Below are positions 1-4,870 of a DNA stretch of 6,083 bases, one piece after another. The stretch is taken from NCBI GenBank assembly GCA_902464965.1, contig CABQLI010000094.1:1-6083 (forward strand). The letters are read 5' to 3'. The stretch is from an uncultured Collinsella sp. Lineage in GTDB: Bacteria > Actinomycetota > Coriobacteriia > Coriobacteriales > Coriobacteriaceae. Both the position numbers and the translations under genes were made by a program. Positions within the stretch are counted from its first letter, which is position 1, and every line of letters begins with the position of its first letter. The notes beneath the pieces are model-generated. The model worked only from the letters and a program-made list of their open reading frames with translations, ran no database searches and was not told the origin of the DNA.

Positions 1-1
1 G

Positions 2-187
2 GGCGATGCCGCCGTTAAGTATCGCGCCCCGGTTCGCCTGACCACGTTGGGCGGCGAGAGCATGAACGAGGCCGATTGCATTATTCGTGAAGTGCTCGAC
101 ACCACCGGCAAGGCCATGGGCGTGGAGCAGCGTGAGCAGATGTATGCGTCGCTGCGTACGATTCTCAACACCTTGCGCGAGCTGTAG
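2..187 (+). CDS. MarR-like transcriptional regulator, C-terminal part (5' end outside window)
   Basis: The reading frame is open from the window edge to TAG at 185-187 and encodes the last 61 residues of a protein that starts upstream. The piece contains PVRLTTLGGE, which resembles the end of the MarR winged-helix wing (the usual VRLTxxG). A long helical stretch with REQMYASLRTILNTLREL follows and resembles the C-terminal dimerisation helix of MarR proteins. In that family this helix packs against the N-terminal helix of the partner subunit, and the dimer binds palindromic operators, often in response to small phenolic or lipid-like ligands. The DNA-recognition helix is not in the window, so the family call rests only on the wing and the last helix. 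The next gene begins 119 bases later; whether it is controlled by this regulator cannot be told. Confidence 0.55.
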   Translation, partial: GDAAVKYRAPVRLTTLGGESMNEADCIIREVLDTTGKAMGVEQREQMYASLRTILNTLREL

Positions 188-275
188 GGCCGCCTGGGCA
201 TTTGCTTCCCATTAACAACTGCATCGTCCCGTTTAAGCGCGTATACCGTGCCGGGGCATTGCTGTCAAAATTCCC

Positions 276-292
276 TGCGCGAGGTCCGCGCA
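276..292 (+). other. Small GC-rich hairpin just upstream of the degV-type Shine-Dalgarno
   Basis: TGCGCG (276-281) pairs perfectly with CGCGCA (287-292) around the loop AGGTC. It ends three bases before the AAAGGA ribosome-binding site of the following gene. It could insulate or modulate translation initiation, or it may be chance in GC-rich DNA. Confidence 0.3.
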
Positions 293-306
293 AGAAAGGA
301 TTCGCT

Positions 307-1161
307 ATGTCCGTCCGCATTATTACCGATTCCGCAAGCGATATGTCGCCGGCCGAGCATCCGACACTGGCCGTTTTGCCGCTGTCCGTCACCTTTGGAA
401 CCGATGTGTTCATGGATGGCATCGACATCGATCACCAGCGCTTTTACGAGATGCTCGTGGAGCGCGATGAGCTGCCCAAGACCGGTCAGGTCAACCCGTA
501 CGCGTTTTCGCAGGCTATCGCCGAGGTTCGCGAAGCCGGCGATGAGGCTGTGATTATTACCGTGGGCGCTAAGCTCTCGGGCACCAATCAGAGCGCCCGT
601 ACCGCACTAGCCGAGGCGCCGGGCGGCGATGTGTACGTGGTTGATAGCAACAACGTCACCCTGGGTGAACGCATCCTGGTTGAGTATGCGCTGCGCTTGG
701 TGGACGAGGGCCGTAGCGCGGCCCAGATCGCGGCGGCGGTCGAGGCCGTGCGCGACCGCGTGGTGGTTATCGGCCTGCTCGAGACGCTGGAGTACCTGGT
801 GCGCGGCGGTCGCCTGTCTGCTGCTGCCGGCGCCGTGGGTACGCTGCTCAACGTAAAGCCTGTGGTAGCTGTCGAGGACGGCCTGATCGTGCAGCTGGGC
901 AAGGCACGCGGTTCCAAGAACGGCCGCAACCTGCTGAACCAAAAGGTCGAAAAGGCGGGCGGTATCGACTTTTCCATGCCGCTGGCGCTCGGCTATACGG
1001 GCCTTTCGGATGCGGTGCTCAAGAAGTATATCGAGGACAGCGCGGCACTGTGGGCTGGCCACACCGAGGGCGAGCTGCCCGTTCACACCATCGGCGCCAC
1101 CATCGGCACCCACGTAGGCCCCGGCGCCGTAGCCGTAGCCTTCATCCAGCCCGCCAACTAA
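307..1161 (+). CDS. DegV family fatty-acid-binding protein (FakB-like)
   Basis: This encodes a 284-residue cytosolic protein, the usual DegV length. DegV/FakB proteins bind one fatty acid in a buried tunnel. Those paired with the kinase FakA present it for phosphorylation to acyl-phosphate, which feeds phospholipid synthesis. Visible family signatures are IITDSASDM at 5-13, PKTGQVNP at 57-64, LSGTNQSA at 90-97 (the Thr and Ser regions that hold the carboxylate in FakB), VDSNNVTLG at 112-120, LEYLVRGGRLS at 161-171, LNVKPV at 181-186, and the C-terminal IGTHVGPGA at 266-274. The ATG at 307 was chosen because AAAGGA (295-300) lies six bases upstream and the protein then begins directly with the conserved first strand. 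An in-frame upstream start at 202 would add 35 residues with no family counterpart. No fakA gene is in the window, so the kinase would be elsewhere. The lipid substrate cannot be read from sequence. Confidence 0.93.
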   Translation: MSVRIITDSASDMSPAEHPTLAVLPLSVTFGTDVFMDGIDIDHQRFYEMLVERDELPKTGQVNPYAFSQAIAEVREAGDEAVIITVGAKLSGTNQSARTALAEAPGGDVYVVDSNNVTLGERILVEYALRLVDEGRSAAQIAAAVEAVRDRVVVIGLLETLEYLVRGGRLSAAAGAVGTLLNVKPVVAVEDGLIVQLGKARGSKNGRNLLNQKVEKAGGIDFSMPLALGYTGLSDAVLKKYIEDSAALWAGHTEGELPVHTIGATIGTHVGPGAVAVAFIQPAN

Positions 1162-1170
1162 CCAACCTGC

Positions 1171-1215
1171 CATAAACCACCACAAAGGGGACAGGCACCT
1201 TTGTGGCGGTTTATG
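1171..1215. repeat. Palindromic repeat, copy 1 (GGGGACAGGCACC type), possible degV terminator
   Basis: An 18-bp arm (1171-1188) pairs with 1198-1215 with a single mismatch, around the nine-base loop GGACAGGCA. It starts nine bases after the degV-type stop codon and is followed by CTTTT, so on the plus strand it could end transcription. Bases 1174-1212 match the reverse complement of 1580-1618 at 37 of 39 positions by my alignment, so it is one member of a repeat family rather than a one-off terminator. A GTG at 1203 that could extend the next gene lies inside the right arm. Confidence 0.85.
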
Positions 1216-1241
1216 CTTTTCCGGGTGGAAGGGAGCGAGCG

Positions 1242-1562
1242 ATGGCGTCTGAGGGCTTTTTTGAGCAGATGTATGAGGTGGTCGAGCAGATCCCCGTGGG
1301 GATGGTCGCCACGTACGGTCAGGTGGCGCTGCTCGCCGGTCGCGCGCGAAGTGCACGCTATGTGGGGTATGCGCTACATAGCAACCCACGCCCTGGTCAA
1401 ATTCCCTGTCATCGCGTGGTGTTTGCCGACGGCCGTATCTGTGAGGGCTTTGCCTTTGGCGGTCCCGATGCTCAGCGCGAGCTCTTAATGGGGGAGGGCG
1501 TGGCGTTTACCGATTCCATGCACGTCGACTTGGCCGCCTGTCGCTGGCCAGCTGGACTCTAA
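1242..1562 (+). CDS. MGMT family protein: short O6-alkylguanine-DNA alkyltransferase-like, cysteine retained
   Basis: This encodes 106 residues matching only the C-terminal DNA-binding/active-site domain of O6-alkylguanine-DNA alkyltransferases, which remove alkyl groups from O6 of guanine by transfer to a cysteine. Visible elements are the helix-turn-helix region with IPVGMVATYGQVALLAG (17-33), RYVGYALHSNP (39-49, with the arginine that usually flips the base out), and IPCHRVV (54-60) carrying the nucleophile Cys56. The late GG...LL..EG pattern at 73-86 is also present. The usual N-terminal domain is absent, so the size is that of ATL (alkyltransferase-like) proteins, but ATLs normally replace this cysteine by Trp or Ala. 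The ATG at 1242 is preferred because GGGAG (1231-1235) lies six bases upstream; a GTG at 1203 has no such site and lies inside a repeat. The gene lies between two inverted copies of that repeat. Either a minimal active transferase or a lesion-binding protein is possible. Confidence 0.85.
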   Translation: MASEGFFEQMYEVVEQIPVGMVATYGQVALLAGRARSARYVGYALHSNPRPGQIPCHRVVFADGRICEGFAFGGPDAQRELLMGEGVAFTDSMHVDLAACRWPAGL

Positions 1563-1578
1563 CAGTTCTGCCGTGGCC

Positions 1579-1619
1579 AAAACCACCACGAAGGTGCCTG
1601 TCCCCTTTGTGGTGGTTTT
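1579..1619. repeat. Palindromic repeat, copy 2, inverted relative to copy 1
   Basis: A 16-bp arm (1579-1594) pairs with 1604-1619 with one G/T position that can wobble in RNA. The nine-base loop TGCCTGTCC is exactly the reverse complement of the loop of copy 1. It starts 16 bases after the stop codon of the alkyltransferase-like gene and its right arm ends in TTTT, so it could serve as that gene's intrinsic terminator. The two copies bracket the gene as inverted repeats about 365 bases apart. Confidence 0.85.
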
Positions 1620-1803
1620 CCGTTGCAGGTTTACCTGGGCTAACTTATGGAGAAGGTGTGGCGGCGCATATTGAAGCAAGAAAGTAAACCACGGTGAACT
1701 ATATTGTATTCAGCAACGGAGCAGGCATTAGGCGATGAAAAAGCCTGCCCTGTTGAGTTTGATTCGCATTCCTCCCCTCTGTGCGATTCAACGGTGTACT
1801 TCG
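1620..1803. other. Gene-free stretch with weak hairpins
   Basis: Together with its flanks, the span from the alkyltransferase-like stop (1562) to the trpS stop (1956) has no convincing protein gene. The short open frames on either strand lack ribosome-binding sites and family features. I see GCAGGC (1721-1726) facing GCCTGC (1743-1748), and TTGATTCGCA (1759-1768) facing TGCGATTCAA (1782-1791) with one mismatch. An AT-rich patch lies around 1697-1710 (TATATTGTATT). These lead into the strong hairpin at 1804-1845. The AT-rich patch could hold a -10 element, but no matching -35 at normal spacing is evident. Confidence 0.4.
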
Positions 1804-1850
1804 GGAACGGGCCCGCTGGCAAGTGACTGCCAGCGGGCCCGTTCCTGTTT
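1804..1850 (+). terminator. 18-bp perfect GC-rich hairpin, probable intrinsic terminator
   Basis: Bases 1804-1821 pair perfectly with 1828-1845 around the six-base loop AGTGAC. The plus-strand tail is TGTTT, a weak T tract; the minus-strand tail is CGAAG, so the plus direction fits better. It lies 242 bases beyond the last plus-strand gene, which already has a palindrome next to its stop, so its purpose is unclear: a backup terminator or the end of an unrecognised short transcript. Confidence 0.6.
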
Positions 1851-1892
1851 ATCGAGGGAGTGCGGTGGCCGGAGCCGAACCGGTCGGGCAAC

Positions 1893-1920
1893 AAAAAAGG
1901 CGGACGCCGTAGCGTCCGCC
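1893..1920 (-). terminator. Intrinsic terminator of trpS
   Basis: Read on the minus strand, a 9-bp perfect stem GGCGGACGC/GCGTCCGCC (1920-1912 with 1907-1899) with a four-base loop is followed by TTTTTT (1898-1893). It sits 35 bases after the trpS stop codon in the correct orientation: a textbook Rho-independent terminator. Confidence 0.93.
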
Positions 1921-1955
1921 CTATAGCAATCGAAAGCTCAAGCCAGCAGATCGGT

Positions 1956-3005
1956 CTAGTACACCATGCCCATGGCGTCCCGAACCTCGGCCAGGGTCTG
2001 CTCGGCGATCTCGTTGGCGCGACGGTTGCCCTCGTGCAACACGTCCTTCACATAGTCCAGATCGTTCTCGTAGCGCTGGCGACGCTCGCGGATCGGCGCG
2101 AAGTACTCGTTGACGGCCTCGGTTACGTACTTCTTGAGCTGGCCGGAGCCGCCCATGCCAATCTCCTCGGCAATCTCGACCTCGGAACGGCCGGTGCAGA
2201 TGGCGGCCGTCGAAAGCAGGCCAGACACGCCGGGGCGGTTCTCGGGATCGAACGTGATCATGCGCTCGGAATCGGTCTGGCTCTTCTTGATGCGCTTGGC
2301 CGTCTCCTCGGCGGTCATCGAGATGTTGATGGCGTTGCCGTAGCTCTTGCTCATCTTGCGACCGTCCAGGCCGGGCAGCAGCGGGGTCTCGGACAGCAGC
2401 GCGTCGACCTCGGGGAACACCTTGCCGTAGCGGTTGTTAAAGCGGCGGGCGATGGTGCGGGTGAGCTCGATGTGCGGCAGCTGGTCGCGGCCGACGGGCA
2501 CCACATTGCCCTTGCAGAACAGGATGTCGCAGGCCTGGTGCACCGGGTAGGTGAGCAGAAGGCCGGTGAGCTCGTGGCCCGAGGCCTCCATCTCGGCCTT
2601 AACCGTGGGGTTGCGCGCCAGCTCGGCCTCGGACACCAGCGACAGGAACGGCAGCATGAGCTGGTTGGCGGCGGGCACGGCGGAGTGCGCGTAGATCATG
2701 GTCTTGTCGGGGTCGATACCGCAGGCAAGGTAGTCCATGACCATGTTGTACACGTTGTCCTGGATATGCTCGGTGGTGTCGCGGTCGGTGATGACCTGGT
2801 AGTCGGCGATGAGCACGTTGGTCTTGGCGCCCATGTTCTGCAGTTCAACACGGCCCTTGAGGGTGCCAAAGTAGTGGCCCAGGTGCAGGCGGCCGGTGGG
2901 GCGGTCGCCGGTAAGCATGGTGAACTTCTCGGGCGTCTTTGCCAGGCCCTCGCGAATGGCGTTGCTCTTTTGCAGCGCGACTTCGTAGCTGTTCTCGTTT
3001 GGCAT
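1956..3005 (-). CDS. trpS: Tryptophanyl-tRNA synthetase
   Basis: This is a class I aminoacyl-tRNA synthetase of 349 residues that charges tRNA-Trp with tryptophan using ATP in the cytosol. The sequence shows TGDRPTGRLHLGHYFG at 32-47, with the HIGH-type signature HLGH at 41-44. It also shows NVLIADYQ at 63-70, VGRDQLPHIE at 171-180, and the KMSKS loop exactly as KMSKS at 217-221 within DGRKMSKSYGN. Length is slightly above the 330-340 typical of bacterial TrpS, with a short N-terminal extension before the Rossmann fold. The ATG at 3005 was chosen because AGGAG (complement of 3011-3015) lies five bases upstream. A longer frame reaching 3128 would add a 41-residue leader with no family counterpart. 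It lies 138 bases downstream of the membrane transferase gene on the same strand and ends in its own terminator. I see no T-box or Trp-codon leader peptide in the spacer. Confidence 0.97.
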   Translation of the reverse strand: MPNENSYEVALQKSNAIREGLAKTPEKFTMLTGDRPTGRLHLGHYFGTLKGRVELQNMGAKTNVLIADYQVITDRDTTEHIQDNVYNMVMDYLACGIDPDKTMIYAHSAVPAANQLMLPFLSLVSEAELARNPTVKAEMEASGHELTGLLLTYPVHQACDILFCKGNVVPVGRDQLPHIELTRTIARRFNNRYGKVFPEVDALLSETPLLPGLDGRKMSKSYGNAINISMTAEETAKRIKKSQTDSERMITFDPENRPGVSGLLSTAAICTGRSEVEIAEEIGMGGSGQLKKYVTEAVNEYFAPIRERRQRYENDLDYVKDVLHEGNRRANEIAEQTLAEVRDAMGMVY

Positions 3006-3143
3006 GATTGCTCCTAACGTATATTCATGGGTCAAGATGATAACGCGTTTATTGGAGGGGCGGGAGGGGAGGCGGCTTGCGCGCTGGGTGCGGCCCGGCC
3101 GCGCTTGGTCAGCGGCGCCCGGGCACATCCTCGGCAGCTTACC
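3006..3143 (-). other. Spacer between the glycosyl-phosphotransferase gene and trpS
   Basis: These 138 bases contain the trpS Shine-Dalgarno, a purine-rich plus-strand tract of G and A runs at 3054-3074, and a GC-rich imperfect palindrome GCGGCCCGGCCGC near 3091. No hairpin followed by a T run is visible, so trpS may be partly read through from upstream. I could not find a -35/-10 pair at normal spacing. Confidence 0.35.
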
Positions 3144-4343
3144 CTAGAGCTTGTGGTGGCGCTCTTCCTTACGATCCTCTGCTGCCTGCTCCTCCTGCTT
3201 AAAAGCAGGGTCGTCGGGGGTTACCAGCTCGTCCTCGTGTGTGCGCTTGTTGTAATGGTGACGCAGCACGGGCTCAAACAGGTGCAGGTGCTTGGCGAAG
3301 GCCGCCGAGCCAATGGCGAGCACGGTAAAGATGAGCACGCGCATGGGGACCTCGACCTGATTGATGGCGGCGGCGCCGGCCGAAAGCAAAATGCACCAGG
3401 CGTAGATGAGCAGTACGGCCTGCTTTTGGTTGTAGCCCTCTTGAATGAGGCGGTGGTGGATGTGGCCCTTGTCGGCCTGCCCGATGCTAATGTGGGCGCG
3501 CTTACGGCGCACGATAGCGCTGAACGTATCGATGATGGGCACGCCGGCTACGATGAGCGGGATGATGAGCGAGGTAAGCGCGGCGGTGCGGCTCACGTTG
3601 AGCAGCGAGATGGAACCCAGCGCAAAGCCCAGAAGCAGCGACCCCGAGTCGCCCAAGAAGATGCTCGCGGGGTTGAAGTTATAGCGCAAGAAGGCGAGGC
3701 AAGAGCCAAAGAGCGCGATAGAGAGCGCGGCAGCGTCGATGCGGCCCGAGAGCGCGGCGACCGAAAACATCGTGAACGACGCGATGCCGCAGATGCCCGT
3801 GGCCAGACCGTCGAGGCCGTCGATAAGGTTGATGATGTTGGTGAACGCCACCAGGTAGACCACAGTGATGGGGTAGGCGAGCCAGCCGAGCATGATCTCG
3901 CCAGGAGCAAACGGGTTGACGATGACGCCGATGCGCAGGCCGCCCACGCAGGCGATGAGTGCGGCGAGGGCCTGGCCGGCCAGCTTTTGCTTGGGCTTGA
4001 GCTGGTAGACGTCGTCGATCACGCCGGTCGCAAAGATGACGGTAAAAGAAAGCGCAAGTATGGGGTAGCTGATGTGCAGACGGGGGTGGGGCACCAAAAC
4101 GGGCGGCCAGCCCAGGTACCAGGTGCCCAGGATGTGAACAATGCAGGCGACGACGAGGCCCAAAAAGACCGCCGTGCCACCCATGCGCGGGATGGGCTTA
4201 GTGTTGATGCGGCGCTTGGAAGGATAGTCGACGGCGTCGAGCTTGATTGCCAGGCGCTTGACCAGGGGCACCGTAAGGAAGGTCGTGATAAAAGCCGCGA
4301 CCGCCACGCATAGGTACGGTATGAAGCTCGTGGAGGAAGCCAT
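3144..4343 (-). CDS. Undecaprenyl-phosphate glycosyl-1-phosphate transferase (WecA/TagO/MraY superfamily)
   Basis: This encodes a 399-residue polytopic inner-membrane enzyme. Family members transfer a sugar-1-phosphate (often GlcNAc-1-P from UDP-GlcNAc) to undecaprenyl phosphate, the first step of wall teichoic acid or other glycopolymer synthesis. Signatures run in order: DYPSKRRINTKPIPRMGG (39-56), the Mg-binding VIDD (108-111) followed by KPKQKLAGQ, NLIDGLDGLATG (172-183), RYNFNPASIFLGDSGS (220-235), and HIHHRL (294-299), the cytoplasmic loop motif of the WecA/TagO branch rather than MraY. Multiple hydrophobic segments are evident from residue 8 to about 350, and a charged cytoplasmic tail of about 45 residues ends the protein. 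The start is uncertain. ATG at 4343 gives an N-terminus that enters the first membrane helix quickly; GGCGG lies 11 bases upstream. A GTG at 4391 would add 16 residues. The exact sugar substrate is not deducible. Confidence 0.9.
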   Translation of the reverse strand: MASSTSFIPYLCVAVAAFITTFLTVPLVKRLAIKLDAVDYPSKRRINTKPIPRMGGTAVFLGLVVACIVHILGTWYLGWPPVLVPHPRLHISYPILALSFTVIFATGVIDDVYQLKPKQKLAGQALAALIACVGGLRIGVIVNPFAPGEIMLGWLAYPITVVYLVAFTNIINLIDGLDGLATGICGIASFTMFSVAALSGRIDAAALSIALFGSCLAFLRYNFNPASIFLGDSGSLLLGFALGSISLLNVSRTAALTSLIIPLIVAGVPIIDTFSAIVRRKRAHISIGQADKGHIHHRLIQEGYNQKQAVLLIYAWCILLSAGAAAINQVEVPMRVLIFTVLAIGSAAFAKHLHLFEPVLRHHYNKRTHEDELVTPDDPAFKQEEQAAEDRKEERHHKL

Positions 4344-4400
4344 GAATCGATAAACCGCCAAGCGTCGAAGGAAAAGGTCAAAGGATGCCACGCCGCAAAG

Positions 4401-4429
4401 GGTATAGCTGATCCATGATACTCGACCAA
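4401..4429 (-). promoter_or_regulatory. Possible promoter of the glycosyl-phosphotransferase gene
   Basis: On the minus strand TTGGTC (4429-4424) and TATACC (4406-4401) are separated by 17 bases. Agreement with consensus is modest (three and four of six). A start near 4394 would leave a leader of about 50 bases before the ATG at 4343 and almost none before the GTG at 4391, which favours the ATG start. Confidence 0.3.
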
Positions 4430-4582
4430 GGAGGGTGTGAGGAATTGCATGGGGCGATAATCACGCGCTTACCAGATATTCGAGTGATAGTGGGGCTCTG
4501 CCTGGTGCCTTTTGGGAATCATGGCGGGATTTGCAATGGCGATTTTCGGCAAAAGAAAACCACCCCCCACGTTACGAAAATG
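4430..4582. other. Gene-free stretch upstream of the glycosyl-phosphotransferase
   Basis: This is part of the 527-base interval (4344-4870) without a protein gene. An AAGGAGG at 4428-4434 resembles a plus-strand Shine-Dalgarno. The frame it could serve (TTG at 4445 to a stop near 4633) runs through the candidate RNA and its terminator hairpin and has no recognisable protein features, so I do not call it. Nothing else specific is visible here. Confidence 0.35.
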
Positions 4583-4604
4583 AACCCACCTAAAACAGGT
4601 GGGT
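4576..4604 (-). terminator. Terminator-like hairpin ending the candidate RNA
   Basis: ACCCACCT (4584-4591) and AGGTGGGT (4597-4604) form an 8-bp perfect stem with a five-base loop. The minus-strand tail after the stem is TCATTTTC, while the plus-strand side continues GCCCTC, so termination would be of minus-strand transcription. The last two bases of its outer arm (4603-4604) are also used by the closing stem P1 of the candidate RNA. Confidence 0.6.
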
Positions 4605-4742
4605 GCCCTCATCGACTGTTCCAGCGTCCTTAACAACGAAGGATACCTGTACTAGGTACGACTGTGTGGGCTCCCTAAATAAACGCGACGGTTCACCCAG
4701 TTGCTCCGCGGGGGGCGGAATACCTACATCATAAAGCGGCAC
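4583..4742 (-). ncRNA. Candidate structured RNA of unknown class, about 160 nt
   Basis: Read on the minus strand, five helices nest within a closing stem. P1 is GTGCC (4742-4738) with GGCAC (4607-4603). P2 is TCCGC/GCGGA (4719-4715 with 4709-4705) around a C5 loop. P3 is CTGGGTG/CACACAG (4700-4694 with 4668-4662, one mismatch). P4 is TACCT/AGGTA (4658-4654 with 4648-4644). P5 is TCCTT/AAGGA (4643-4639 with 4631-4627), directly abutting P4. A terminator-like hairpin follows at 4604-4584 with a T-rich tail. The length is compatible with 6S RNA or another small regulatory RNA, but I do not recognise a conserved signature of any family. No convincing minus-strand promoter is seen above 4742. The call rests on hairpin density, the terminator orientation and the lack of coding potential; the helices were found by eye, without energies. 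Confidence 0.4.
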
Positions 4743-4758
4743 TTTGTGGATTCCAGTC

Positions 4759-4787
4759 TTGACATTACAAAAATCGTGTCGGACGAT
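4759..4787 (+). promoter_or_regulatory. Possible promoter of the radical SAM gene
   Basis: A perfect -35 TTGACA (4759-4764) is followed after 17 bases by GACGAT (4782-4787), a poor -10 with three of six matches. It would start transcription near 4794 and give a leader of about 75 bases. The -35 is convincing and the -10 is not. Confidence 0.4.
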
Positions 4788-4870
4788 TACGGCGCCTTGG
4801 GCTCGAGCCGTCTGTGCGGTTGGCCCTTTTGCGTTTGAGCTGCTGAATCGTTGTTTTGGAGCATGTTTTT

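Noticed and set aside
212..247. Possible degV promoter (TTAACA with TATACC)
   Set aside because: The spacer would be 24 bases, well outside the normal range, and no alternative pair was found.
1861..1892. tRNA-like T-arm sequence on the minus strand (CCGGTTCGGCTCCGG)
   Set aside because: No acceptor, D or anticodon arm can be built upstream; the preceding bases are the trpS terminator.
1640..1894. 84-codon open frame on the minus strand in the gene-free stretch before trpS
   Set aside because: It crosses the 18-bp terminator hairpin, has no ribosome-binding site and no recognisable protein features.
1735..1926. 63-codon plus-strand open frame starting MKKPALLS
   Set aside because: The start looks tempting, but the frame runs through the strong hairpin and into the trpS terminator, with arginine- and serine-rich random-looking sequence.
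1860..3017. Long plus-strand open frame (385 codons) opposite trpS
   Set aside because: It is antisense to trpS with both synthetase signature motifs; the Val/Gly/His-rich composition is typical of a codon-bias shadow.
3027..4313. Very long plus-strand open frame (428 codons) opposite the glycosyl-phosphotransferase gene
   Set aside because: It is antisense to a gene with unmistakable family motifs. Its product is low-complexity, rich in Asp, Arg, Gly and Val, as expected for a shadow frame in GC-rich DNA.
4376..4381. TTGACC as a -35 for the glycosyl-phosphotransferase gene
   Set aside because: It matches the -35 consensus at five of six, but no -10 lies at acceptable spacing before the ATG at 4343.
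4445..4633. Possible small plus-strand gene with AAGGAGG upstream and a TTG start
   Set aside because: The ribosome-binding-like site is good, but the start codon is rare, the frame overlaps the candidate RNA and its terminator hairpin, and no family or membrane pattern is convincing.
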